From Pedobacter duraquae (GTDB lineage: Bacteria; Bacteroidota; Bacteroidia; Sphingobacteriales; Sphingobacteriaceae), in contig NZ_SNWM01000001.1 of the NCBI RefSeq assembly GCF_004362245.1, forward strand, positions 868,001 through 932,000: a DNA stretch of 64,000 nt, given 5' to 3'. The position numbers and the translations under genes are program-made. Under the pieces are notes generated by a model. That model had not been told where the DNA came from. It worked only from the letters and a program-made list of their open reading frames with translations, and ran no database searches. Positions 50,887-61,000 of the stretch are shown here, one piece after another (the stretch's first letter is position 1; every line of letters begins with the position of its first letter).

Positions 50887-51780
50887 TTAAAGGATGTAAA
50901 ATGATTCCTGACTTAATGGCTGAGGAATATCCTGCTCATTAAGGAGTTGTTTAATATTGATTTCGATTGTCCGTGAGATTGTTGTCATAGCAGTATCGGT
51001 AGGCAAGTTACTGAAAGGATTTTCCAGGTGGCTTGCAGTTTTTTCGAGCAAAAAAAAGGCCGCTGAAATTACCAGCAACAAAGGTATCTCAAAATAACTT
51101 TCAATATCACGTAAAGATATGGAAAGTGTGATCAGAAATAAATATATAGTTAAATGCAGGAAGTAACGGTAAGTTACAGGAAATACTGTTGTTTTTATCC
51201 GCTCTGCCATGCCCATGGCATTGGAAAAATTAACCAGTGTGTTGTTAATCTGAACGTGCCCAAAAATGTGGAGCTTGTCCTTTTCCCGAAGATCAGTAAT
51301 ATGTAAGGTATTCAACTGTAAGATAGCCAGATGTTTGTTATTGTGTTTACCAATATGCAGAAGATCCTCTTCCGACAAAAAATCATCAATGTTGGCCACT
51401 GGATCTAGTCCCCTTAAGGACTGGCTGAGACTATAGCACCAGGCAATTTGCCTGTATCCAATCTGCTTGATATCTGTATGCCTGCTTTTGTCTACAAATG
51501 ACTGTAACTGCAAAATGAAGGTTCGGCTTTCGTTTACAATACTTCCCCAAATTTTACGGGCTTCCCACCACCTGTCATACGACTGGTTAAGTTTGAAAGA
51601 GAGAATCACAGAAATTGCAGTACCCAGAAAGGCAGGTATTCCGAGCGGCATTTCGGGGATAAAAGAGTCAAATCTCGTTGTCAGATAATAAACCACCAGC
51701 CCGATAACCAGCACATAGGTTAATTCGTATTTGACTTTATTAAAGATATAACTTAATGGAAGGGGCTTTTTTAATAACAT
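50887..51780 (-). CDS. Bestrophin-family ion channel
   Basis: 297 residues. Membrane segments include Y-V-L-V-I-G-L-V-V-Y-Y-L (about 21-35), G-I-P-A-F-L-G-T-A-I-S-V-I-L-S-F (about 47-62) and, later, F-L-H-L-T-I-Y-L-F-L-I-T-L and L-L-L-V-I-S-A-A-F-F-L-L. Family marks are S-Y-D-R-W-W-E-A-R-K-I-W-G and E-N-P-F. Bacterial bestrophins form pentameric channels; selectivity ranges from cations (KpBest) to anions, with bicarbonate possible. First gene of the pair with carbonic anhydrase. Confidence 0.9.
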   Translation of the reverse strand: MLLKKPLPLSYIFNKVKYELTYVLVIGLVVYYLTTRFDSFIPEMPLGIPAFLGTAISVILSFKLNQSYDRWWEARKIWGSIVNESRTFILQLQSFVDKSRHTDIKQIGYRQIAWCYSLSQSLRGLDPVANIDDFLSEEDLLHIGKHNNKHLAILQLNTLHITDLREKDKLHIFGHVQINNTLVNFSNAMGMAERIKTTVFPVTYRYFLHLTIYLFLITLSISLRDIESYFEIPLLLVISAAFFLLEKTASHLENPFSNLPTDTAMTTISRTIEINIKQLLNEQDIPQPLSQESFYIL

Positions 51781-51844
51781 AAACGCAGTTGAAGAAGACT
51801 GTATACAGCAAGATACTTGCCAAAATGAACTACGAGATTAGAAC

Positions 51845-51878
51845 AAAAAAATGCAGGCGACATCCATCAACCTGCATT
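51845..51878 (-). terminator. Intrinsic terminator at the end of unit D
   Basis: AATGCAGG (51850-51857) and CCTGCATT (51871-51878) form a perfect 8-bp stem followed on the minus strand by T6 or more (plus-strand A run from 51845). It lies 24 bp after the stop of the last TlpA gene. Confidence 0.85.
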
Positions 51879-51901
51879 CCACTATATACTTAAACTAACT
51901 A

Positions 51902-53056
51902 TTATTTCGATTGTCCTTCAAAGATGCTTTTTAACTTATCCGTTAAGGCTTGTCCTCTGAGATCCTTCGCCACGATTTTACCACTTGGATCTATCAGAAA
52001 ATTCATTGGTATAGCTGTTACTTCATAAAGTCGGCCTGCCTCATTATCCCAACCTTTCATATCCCCTACCTGAGTCCATGTGAGCTTGTCATCGGCAATA
52101 GCCTTTAGCCATTTGTCTTTATCGGTAGGTTTATCCATCGATACACCGAGAATTTCAAAACCCTTTGATTTGTAAAGCGCGTATTCTTTGATCAGGTTTG
52201 GATTTTCTCTTCTGCAGGGCGCGCACCAGGAAGCCCAAAAATCAAGGAGTACATACTTGCCTCTATAATCGGAAAGTTTAACCATTTTGCCATTTGCATC
52301 TGGCTGAGCAAAATCTGCTGCCTCTACCCCTTCCTGAGTTTTCTTAGTTGTAGCAATCCTTGCGGCAACTTTTTTACCAAGAAAACTATTTCTTAGATTT
52401 TGGTTGATGCCGTCAAAGACCTTTTCCATGGCAATGGCGTCAAAGCCTGGTGCCAGAGTGGAATTCAACGCCATCAGTGCCATATACTGATTCGGATTCT
52501 CCTTCACATATTTAAGTTTAGCTGTGATGATTTCGTCAGCAATTACCTTAGCTCGTTCTTCCAGGGTCTGAAGATAGGCCTTATCTTGTTTTGTGGCTTC
52601 TGGTTTTGCACTGAATTCAGCTTCTAACAACTTGTATTTTGCATAAATTGGGCGAAGATATTCGTCAACTTTCAAGACTTCATCGTTAAGTGCCGATCCT
52701 GTTATTACAGCTTTCGAGATCGAGTCCTTAGCAGTCAACTCGATATTTTCATTGCCTAGTAAAAATGCTTTTCCATCACTTGAATTAGTACCCATAGTAA
52801 CGCCAGTGGCATTATGTCTGATTCTGATAACGGCATCAGTAATGGAAACTACTGAGCCTTTAAATTCGAATTTCCCGTTCAGGATGGTCGTAGAATCAGC
52901 CTTAACTTTGCCGTCATTATTGGTGAGCAGATAAGCCATAGCAGGTTTATTCAGTCTACCAACCTGTCCTTTTATGGTATAGCTGCCTTGCGCCGTAGCT
53001 AAAAACGGCGTAACAGTCAGAAGTGTGTTTAAAAGAATTCTAAATTTCAATTTCAT
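51902..53056 (-). CDS. TlpA-family thiol-disulfide protein with DUF4369 domain (unit D)
   Basis: 384 residues. Signal peptide ending T-A-Q. The DUF4369-like N-domain (about 25-120, Y-T-I-K-G-Q-V-G-R and G-K-F-E-F-K-G) is followed by a helical region and the thioredoxin domain with W-C278-A-P-C-R-R-E-N-P. The cis-proline is in V-T-A-I-P-M-N-F-L-I-D. This is the common Bacteroidota periplasmic or membrane-associated TlpA form. Last gene of unit D, 4 bp after the S41 protease gene. Confidence 0.92.
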   Translation of the reverse strand: MKLKFRILLNTLLTVTPFLATAQGSYTIKGQVGRLNKPAMAYLLTNNDGKVKADSTTILNGKFEFKGSVVSITDAVIRIRHNATGVTMGTNSSDGKAFLLGNENIELTAKDSISKAVITGSALNDEVLKVDEYLRPIYAKYKLLEAEFSAKPEATKQDKAYLQTLEERAKVIADEIITAKLKYVKENPNQYMALMALNSTLAPGFDAIAMEKVFDGINQNLRNSFLGKKVAARIATTKKTQEGVEAADFAQPDANGKMVKLSDYRGKYVLLDFWASWCAPCRRENPNLIKEYALYKSKGFEILGVSMDKPTDKDKWLKAIADDKLTWTQVGDMKGWDNEAGRLYEVTAIPMNFLIDPSGKIVAKDLRGQALTDKLKSIFEGQSK

Positions 53057-53060
53057 GTCG

Positions 53061-54680
53061 TTATTTTTTACTTGTTTTCTTTTGTTTTACATCTTGGTTT
53101 TGCAGCAGCGAGTCATAGGTCTTTTGGTCATTTAACAGTGCTACAGCCTGTATAAAACTTTCGCTTGCCTGATTTCTAACCTGTAATTCATATCCCTTGC
53201 CAACGTATAATTGCCCGGCTATTTCTGCCTTTAATTGTGTACGTAGCTCTTTTCGCACAACTGGATTTGCAGCAGAAATAGCAATTCCAGCCGATTGGGC
53301 CTGAATAAGGAGAAGATCCAAAGCTGATTCAGGGACGTTGAACTGAGCATTGAATGCCGGGAACTCTTTGTAAGTGGCTAAAAGCGAATTCCGGTTTTTC
53401 TGTGCATACTCAAAGGCTATTTTCAAGGTCAACCCGCTATTCATTGTTTTAGCCATCCAGGCACTGTACAAAGAAGTATCGATTGGGATAAACTTATCAG
53501 GCATAATGCCTCCGCCGCCGTACACCACACGTTTATTCATCATGGTCATATATCTTAATGAATCCGGAAATTTAAAATGACCTTCCTCAATCAGTTCTCC
53601 AGAAGCCATTCTGCGACTAAAATCCTGGAAGTAGTCGGTCTTACCCTTTTCATACGGCTTTTGGATTGATCTTCCTGATGGGGTGTAATATCGCGCTCCA
53701 GTGAGTCTAATGATCGATCCATCTGCCAGTTCGAGCCCTTTCTGCATCAGTCCCTTTCCAAAACTTCGTCTCCCTAATACAACAGCACGATCCCAATCCT
53801 GTAATGCTCCAGTTACAATTTCTGCGGAAGAGGCCGTTGACTCGTCGATTAGCACCACGAGATTTCCATGCATAAACTGGCCAAATCCGCCCGTCATATA
53901 GTTGTCGTGCACCCCCGTATTGGTAACTGCATAAAAAACCTGCTGTCCCTTTTCAAGAAATTCATCTGCCACACCTATCGCAGCTTCTACGTAACCGCCA
54001 CCATTTCCCTGTAAATCCAGAATCAGCTTAGTCATTCCCTGCGCCTTGAGCTGCTTCAGCGCTGCATCCATTTCGCGCCGGGTAGACTGGCTGAATATCG
54101 ATAGGGATATGTATCCAATTTTACTATCTACCATATAACTGGTATTGACGGATAAGTCAGCTATCTGTTCACGCATAACATCAAGTTTTACAATTTCAGG
54201 TTGCTGTGTCCGGGCAATTTCCAAAGCCACAGCTTTGCCCTTTTCGCCACGAATCATCTTCATGATTTCCTGATTCTTCAGCGATTTTCCAAAAATAGAT
54301 TTGCCATCTATAGCTAAGATGCGATCGCCAAGCCTCAGCCCTGCTCTCGCTGCCGGTCCGTCGGGATTTACACCGGTTACAAATGTACTGTCATTCACCA
54401 TGGCGAACTGGATGCCAATACCAGCAAAACTTCCGCTCATTGACTGGTTCATTGCATCTGCTTCCTCCCGGCTTAGGTAGCTGGAATGCGGATCCAGGCT
54501 ACTTAACATGGCCTTTATAGATGCGTCAACTAATGACTCATCATTAACCGGATCTACATAGTTTTGCTGAATTAGCTTTAGCGCATCCTGCAATTTCACT
54601 TTTGGATTCATTTGTGCATCGGCCGATAGTGCGAAAAATGTAATCGCGATAATCAGTAAGCCTTTATTTAAGTTCTTCAT
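53061..54680 (-). CDS. S41-family C-terminal-processing peptidase (unit D)
   Basis: 539 residues from ATG 54680 (M-K-N-L-N-K-G-L-L-I-I-A-I-T). A start at 54782 would lie inside the upstream TlpA gene and hide the signal peptide. PDZ domain with G-I-G-I-Q-F and V-N-P-D-G-P-A-A-R-A-G-L-R-L-G-D-R-I. The S41 core has the serine in D-E-S-T-A-S-S-A-E-I and the lysine in G-R-R-S-F-G-K-G-L. It cleaves proteins or peptides in the periplasm, plausibly those delivered by the unit's SusCD. It starts 1 bp past the stop of the large TlpA gene. Confidence 0.92.
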   Translation of the reverse strand: MKNLNKGLLIIAITFFALSADAQMNPKVKLQDALKLIQQNYVDPVNDESLVDASIKAMLSSLDPHSSYLSREEADAMNQSMSGSFAGIGIQFAMVNDSTFVTGVNPDGPAARAGLRLGDRILAIDGKSIFGKSLKNQEIMKMIRGEKGKAVALEIARTQQPEIVKLDVMREQIADLSVNTSYMVDSKIGYISLSIFSQSTRREMDAALKQLKAQGMTKLILDLQGNGGGYVEAAIGVADEFLEKGQQVFYAVTNTGVHDNYMTGGFGQFMHGNLVVLIDESTASSAEIVTGALQDWDRAVVLGRRSFGKGLMQKGLELADGSIIRLTGARYYTPSGRSIQKPYEKGKTDYFQDFSRRMASGELIEEGHFKFPDSLRYMTMMNKRVVYGGGGIMPDKFIPIDTSLYSAWMAKTMNSGLTLKIAFEYAQKNRNSLLATYKEFPAFNAQFNVPESALDLLLIQAQSAGIAISAANPVVRKELRTQLKAEIAGQLYVGKGYELQVRNQASESFIQAVALLNDQKTYDSLLQNQDVKQKKTSKK

Positions 54681-54681
54681 T

Positions 54682-56670
54682 CTATTTTTCTTTGCGTAAG
54701 ATTTCAATGGCCATGGAAAGTTCGTCTTTAAGCTGACTCGGGCTTCCCGAATATCCTTCAGAGCTGTAACGCACCTCTCCATTTTTAACGATTATTTTTC
54801 TTGGAATTCCTGACGATTTGAAAAGTGGCACGAGACTGCGGAACACCTCGTTTTGCTCCCCATTGGCGCCGATTCCGTCATGTAATAAATTGAAGCGAAA
54901 GCCTTTAGACTTCACATAATTAACTGACTTCGTTTTATAATCACCAAACTGCATGGTGCCAATCATATAGACAGCGATCTTCGGATCTTTCGCGTACTGA
55001 TCAATTAGCAACTGCATGCCTGGAAATGCTTCGATACATGGACGGCACCAGGTTGCCCAGAAATCAATCACTACAATTTTATCTTTCCATTCTGATGAAC
55101 TCACAGAATTTCCATTTGCATTTTCTAAGGTAAAAGGCGTAAGCGGATAGTGTACCATATTGGCCATCACGTGCGTTTGCATTTCCGCTTTGATATCATC
55201 GGGCACTAGCTTAGAGAGGTATTCTTCATAACCTCCGGCATTTCCTTTATGCTGGGTAGTATAAATCTGCTTTAACTCGTCAAACATTGCAGGCGTAACG
55301 GCGTTTGATTTGACACTTTTTTCCAATAGTGCCTGAACGAGATTTACTTTTCCTGTCTGTTTATACATATCCATGCGCAACTCATTCAGATCAGCATAGG
55401 CATATTGTTTTTCAACCTGTAAAAATTTATAGCTGTTCAAACCTTCCTCGTAGTTCTTGAGTGCATAAGCAAGTTTAATGTGCGACGTTAATCTATCATC
55501 CAATTGCTGATCGGCATTGGCCTGTTCTTTCTGCTTGTCACCGCCAAAATCAGCATAGTAGGATCCATCAGTTCTTTTAGCGATCAGCATTGGGATGATC
55601 TGTTGACTCAACATAAAGTACGTTTTCTTGTCCAATGCATTAGACATCTCTGCTTTGGTGATATTCCATCGGTACACTTCATTTGCCGTCTTAAAATCAA
55701 AATCCTTAAACATTGCTGAGAATTTATCATACTGCTGACTTTCAAAGTAGGATGCTTCCAGGGTACGGTAGGTTGTGTAATACAGGAAATCCTGATTGCG
55801 GTTTTTATCCCCTGCTTGCAGATCGGGGAAAGCTTTAAGAAACTGTTCTGCAGCAAGTCTGTATTGCGCCGGATTAGTCGTTGAATTTACCCGCTGATAG
55901 GTTAAAAACCTTGCCGTATTTCCTGTAGGGAACTTTTGCATGATTACTTTTTCCGCTTTATCCGCTCCAGCAGCATTTTTGAGGTCTATAGCATAGTAAC
56001 GTTGGATAGCGGTAAGTGTGTTTTCATCTGTAGTCTTAACTGAAAGTTGTTTTTGCAACACTTGATCAGCGAAAGTGCTGAATGCCGTAGCATCCATTGT
56101 ATTTTTCTTCAGATTGAGATAATCTACCAGATAGGCACTGGTAACGGAGCCGCGTATGCTTGTTTCCTTTTTTAACAAGGAATCGATCTTACCGACATTA
56201 TTTGAAGGGGTAGAAAATCCTTTCAGGGTATAGGTATGTTGACCTGGAGAGGTAAGTAAGGCCTCTGCTAAATATCCCCCTGGAGCCAGCTTCTTATTTT
56301 TCGCAAGCACGGTAGTAAAAAATCCTTTCCCGTTGTTATTATCCAGGGCTTCAATTTTCTCGCGGGTACCCTGGAAAAACTTTACTGCGGCAAAAACTAC
56401 ATTTTCAGGAATAGTGTAACCTGCGGTCCATACGTCCTCAACTTTCTTGAGTGTTAACTGGTCTGATTTCCATTTAAAGTTTTCATAAAGTGCCAGCTCT
56501 GCAGTAATCTGATCACTAAACTCCAGATCTCCGCCTTTTGGGTTAAAACTGAGCACCACTTTTTCTCCGGCAATTGGCTGCTTAGGCAACCATGCTACGC
56601 GTTGGGCATACCCTGCTTTGCCTGATAAAAGGCAAAGCAGTAGCATACATAAATTAAAAATATGTTTCAT
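54682..56670 (-). CDS. Large TlpA-type thioredoxin-fold protein (unit D)
   Basis: 662 residues. Signal peptide ending A-G-Y-A-Q. Same plan as the unit C protein: N-terminal Ig-like domain (P-I-A-G-E-K-V-V-L-S-F), long helical middle, TlpA domain with W-C542-R-P-C and cis-proline in S-S-G-I-P-R-K-I-I-V. The middle region has L-K-K-N-T-M-D-A-T-A-F-S-T-F in place of the unit C sequence. It handles disulfides outside the inner membrane. A (TG)4 tract precedes the gene at 56673-56680, and susD ends 18 bp upstream. Confidence 0.9.
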   Translation of the reverse strand: MKHIFNLCMLLLCLLSGKAGYAQRVAWLPKQPIAGEKVVLSFNPKGGDLEFSDQITAELALYENFKWKSDQLTLKKVEDVWTAGYTIPENVVFAAVKFFQGTREKIEALDNNNGKGFFTTVLAKNKKLAPGGYLAEALLTSPGQHTYTLKGFSTPSNNVGKIDSLLKKETSIRGSVTSAYLVDYLNLKKNTMDATAFSTFADQVLQKQLSVKTTDENTLTAIQRYYAIDLKNAAGADKAEKVIMQKFPTGNTARFLTYQRVNSTTNPAQYRLAAEQFLKAFPDLQAGDKNRNQDFLYYTTYRTLEASYFESQQYDKFSAMFKDFDFKTANEVYRWNITKAEMSNALDKKTYFMLSQQIIPMLIAKRTDGSYYADFGGDKQKEQANADQQLDDRLTSHIKLAYALKNYEEGLNSYKFLQVEKQYAYADLNELRMDMYKQTGKVNLVQALLEKSVKSNAVTPAMFDELKQIYTTQHKGNAGGYEEYLSKLVPDDIKAEMQTHVMANMVHYPLTPFTLENANGNSVSSSEWKDKIVVIDFWATWCRPCIEAFPGMQLLIDQYAKDPKIAVYMIGTMQFGDYKTKSVNYVKSKGFRFNLLHDGIGANGEQNEVFRSLVPLFKSSGIPRKIIVKNGEVRYSSEGYSGSPSQLKDELSMAIEILRKEK

Positions 56671-56688
56671 ATTGTGTGTGTTTTTATG

Positions 56689-58065
56689 TTATCGGGGGTT
56701 TTGCGCCAATTCAGGATTTAGCAAAATGTATTTATCGCCAATAGGATATAAATACCTGTTACTATTTGGTGATAGCGTATAGGATGTCTCTTTAAATACC
56801 CTTGTTTTACTAACTGCAAATGACTGATCAAGATTTAAGCGTTTTTGATCAAACCACCTTAAGCCTGTTCCGAAAAGCTCTTTCCTTTTCTCGTCTACCA
56901 CAATCTTTAGCGCTTCATCGGCCGAATTTGCAGTGAGTGCGACATAGTTGGCATCGGTAAACCGTTTTTTGCGCAGATCGTTTACCAGAGTCAATGCGCC
57001 TGCTGTATTTCCAGCACGCGCCAGACATTCTGCTTTAGTTAACATCATTTCTGGAACAGAAGGCCCATTAACAATTGAAAATTCACCATTGAGCAGATAT
57101 CTGGAATTTGCACGACCGGTAAAGGCGGCGCTAAATCCACCACCGAATGCAGACCGGGTATTTGTAAATATCCGGTAACGGAGATCATTCACGCCCATGG
57201 CCGTCAAGAGGTCATTACTAACAGAGATAGCAGTATAAGTTACTCCCGACAGTTTTGAAAGCATAATCTCAGGATCCTTCAATCTCACTGGGACTGTACC
57301 TGGTGCAGCGGCAAAGGTTTTAAGATCAAGCAGGGTATTTTGCAAAGTTAAAGCACTATCTGCATACACGCTTGCTTTATTAAAGTCACGCATATTCAGG
57401 TAAGTTCTTGCCAGGATCGCGTAAGCAGAAACTTTAGCTGGCCTAACGTTGTAGTCTGGCAAAGCAGGCAATCTTGATACTGATTCGCTCAAATCTTTAA
57501 CAATCTGAGTATATACTTCTGAAACTGAAGCACGCTTTAAACTTGTATATAGGTTAGGCGTGGTAAGTAACGGTACAGCGGGATCTATAGTTGCTGTAGC
57601 ATCAGTATACTGCTTACCGTACATATTTACCAGAATTAAATACGCATACGCACGATGAACCAATGCCTCGGCATAGATTTTCTCCTTTTCAGCAGTAGTT
57701 CCGCCAAGTGAGCTGCGCACTCCTGCAATTACCTCATTGCAGGTATATATTGTTTTATACAATTTTTCCCAATCTGCGTCACCTTGTGTTTCACTAGTGT
57801 ATTTGGCAGCCCAGGTATACACATTACCAAGTATATCGCCCAATGTATTCTGCCGCGTCGGGTCGGTTATTTCCGTATCATCACCAGATAAAATCGGATA
57901 GCTGAAAGTGCCCTCCAGTACCGAATTATTATTCATGGTATACCGGTAGTCGGTCGTATATTTTAATGTACGTTGGTTTGGTTGTTCAATTTCCACATAC
58001 TTCCTGCAACCTGTTGCGATGATTGCAAGTGCTACGCCTAATAATATTAAATATTGTCTTTTCAT
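56689..58065 (-). CDS. SusD/RagB-family lipoprotein (unit D)
   Basis: 458 residues. Lipoprotein signal A-L-A-I-I-A-T-G-C-R-K (C20). RagB/SusD repeats and C-terminal motif P-E-M-M-L-T-K-A-E-C-L-A-R-A-G-N, then K-R-K-E-L-F-G-T-G-L-R-W-F-D-Q-K-R. It captures the ligand for the SusC encoded 5 bp upstream. Confidence 0.93.
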   Translation of the reverse strand: MKRQYLILLGVALAIIATGCRKYVEIEQPNQRTLKYTTDYRYTMNNNSVLEGTFSYPILSGDDTEITDPTRQNTLGDILGNVYTWAAKYTSETQGDADWEKLYKTIYTCNEVIAGVRSSLGGTTAEKEKIYAEALVHRAYAYLILVNMYGKQYTDATATIDPAVPLLTTPNLYTSLKRASVSEVYTQIVKDLSESVSRLPALPDYNVRPAKVSAYAILARTYLNMRDFNKASVYADSALTLQNTLLDLKTFAAAPGTVPVRLKDPEIMLSKLSGVTYTAISVSNDLLTAMGVNDLRYRIFTNTRSAFGGGFSAAFTGRANSRYLLNGEFSIVNGPSVPEMMLTKAECLARAGNTAGALTLVNDLRKKRFTDANYVALTANSADEALKIVVDEKRKELFGTGLRWFDQKRLNLDQSFAVSKTRVFKETSYTLSPNSNRYLYPIGDKYILLNPELAQNPR

Positions 58066-58070
58066 GATGT

Positions 58071-61000
58071 TTAAAATGAAGCGTTTAATCCGAAAACATA
58101 ACTTGTTGTTGGTGGAATGCCAGTGAAGTTGCCTGTATTTACATACTCTGGATCAATTCCATCTTTGTTAGCCTTCCAAATCACGCCCAGATTTCTTACG
58201 TTGGCAGACACCGTTAGTGATTTGACAAAGCCATTGGGCAAGAACCGTCTTGGCACCGTATATCCAAAAGAAACCTGCTGCAAGCGAATATTATCGGCTT
58301 TGCGAATCAGCGCATCCGAAAATCTATACCTGTTTATGCTGTTAAAATTAACTCCGGTAAGTCCCGGTACATTCGTGTTAGCTTCATCCCCAGGATTTCT
58401 CCAGCGGTAAGCCAGGTCTTCCTGCCTACCCAAGACTCCTGTATAGCTTCCTTCAAATGTAGGGTAGTTATCAACCGAACTTTTCGAGAATACATGTCCA
58501 AAATAACCAGTAATCTGAACTGCGACATCAAATTGTCCGTATTTGAAATTGTTCATAAATCCACCACTGTAAGGTGCATACGCCCTACCCACATACTTAA
58601 GATCATCTTTTGTAAAGGCACTGGTTAAATTTGTTGTGTTGGAGATCACGTTATTGTTGCGGTCGTAAATCTGTGATTGCCCTTTATTATCAAGGCCTGC
58701 CCAACGATATGCATACAAGGATCCTAAGGGCATTCCTTCAACTGTTGCTGCTGTTCCGGCGATAGATGAGGCATTATTTTGATATCTGGCATCAGTAACT
58801 ATATTGGTGGTATAACTTAAATTAACTGAGGATCTCCAACTGAATGCCCCGGCGCGTATCGGTTCACCGCTAAGCATAAACTCATAACCATGTCCGCTTA
58901 GTGTACCACTATTAAACTGCAGGGAAGACCAACCGTAAGTACCGTTAAAAGCAAAGTTTGCAAGCAGACCGTGTGTGCGTTTGGAGTAGACATCAAAAGT
59001 CCCTGACAATCTATTATTGAGCATGCTAAAATCGAGACCAAGATTTACAGAGCGTGTTGTTTCCCAACCCAGATCCGAGTTTGCCGGTGAGGTGATGTTT
59101 GCTACTGGTTGTCCTGTTCTGGGATCCGCACCTGAAAGTGATAATAGTGTAATGTTTGATCCATTTTGCGGTACCGACCCACTCGTACCGATGGTTGCAC
59201 GTATTGCAAGTCGGCTCAACCACTTCATGTCGGTAAGAAAATTTTCTCTGTCAGCATTCCAACGGATTCCGGCAGACCAGAATGGCAATGCACGTTTGCT
59301 TCTATCTATTCCTAACAAAGTGTAGTCATCAAACCTGATGCTGCCGGTAGCAATATATTTATCGTTGAAAGCGTAAGATCCATTGCTATAATAGGAAAGG
59401 TATCTTTTTTTACTTGTACCTACATTGCTCAGGTTATTACCAATCGTTGTTGAGTAACCGTATAGGGTCAAGTAAGATGTTGTAGGGTTAGCAGCGATTA
59501 TTGTACCTGTATCTTCGTTATAACCATATCTGGTTTCATTGGTATTGGATACCCCGGTCTCCCTGATCTCTGCACCGGCAATTATATTTACGTGATGTGC
59601 TTCCTTGATCGTAAAATCTGCATTTAGCTGTCCACGAACACCTGTATCATAGTTGTTGTCGTTTGCCATGATATATCGACCTCCATAGGGCACATTATAC
59701 ACCAGTTTTCCATTGGTAACCACCGTACCAGTATTCACGAAGATCCTGGAGTTATAGCTGTTCAGTTCATCTACCGTAACATTACTGCCTAATTGTCGCT
59801 GACTTGAAAAAGAGACATCCGCATTAAGCCATTTGGCGATCTTTCCATTGAGTCCGGTATTAATTCTGAACACATTGCTTTTACTGGTATAATTTGAATA
59901 ATTCAATTCATCCATTGCACTGTAGCCGAATGGCAGATAACCTTGTGCAACAAAGCCTGACGCAATTGATTCCCTGAATACCGAGGTACGTGAAATGTTG
60001 TTCCCAGCTGCATCTACCAACAAATCATAAGGTCTGAGCGCAGTGGTACTAATTGAAAGGGCGTTGATTGCTGCAGCATTGTAAATTGATTTAGAAAATT
60101 GATAATTGATTAACGCACGCAGTGTGATTCTTTTTTTAAAAAAGCTTGTAGAGGTGTTTGCGTTCACAAACATGTTCTCGGCCATATTACTTTTGAAGAT
60201 GGGCACATCTTTAACGTAACCGCCCGATACGTAATAACTACTATTCTCGTTGCTTCCGGAATAAGAGAGATTGTATTGGTGGTTAACCGCATTTTGCAAG
60301 AGGTTGTCTTCAATTTGCTTGTAGGCATTCCTGGAAGAAATCTCTGCCAGGGCTGCATCGCGCTGGGCAGCTGTTGCTGTTCCGCGTTTTACACGGTACA
60401 TCCACTCTGTAGCTTCACTGTTATTTGGCGTATAGAGTTCATTGCCTGGAGATGCCGACGCTGGATCAACCAGAAAGCCTTTATTGACCATCTCCTGCTC
60501 CATATCAACGTACTGAGCACTATTCATCCACTTTAATTTAGAAAGAGAGGGGTTTTTAGAAGCTCCAAAGGTATAACTGAAGTTAAGTGAAGGATCATTT
60601 CTTTTGCCTTTTTTTGTATCGATTACGATGACTCCATTTGCCGCCCGTGAGCCCCAGATTGATATTGCGGAAGCATCCTTCAGGAAGGTGATGTTTTCTA
60701 TATCTGCAATATTCACATTACTGATCACAGAATTCCCAAAACCAGTACCAACCAATCTGGTAAGCGCCGGAAGATCACTTGGATTCATCAATGGGAATCC
60801 ATCGAGTACAATCAGTGGCAGACCACCACCACCAGAATAGTTATTTACACCTCTGATCTGAATCGTATTTCTTCTGACGTCAAATTTTACCCCGGGAACT
60901 TTTCCTTCCAGTCGTTCCAGGAGATTTACGGTAGGAGTTTTCTCCAATTCTTCACGCGTAACGGTAACGTATGCACCTGCAGCACGCTCACTGCTGAGCT

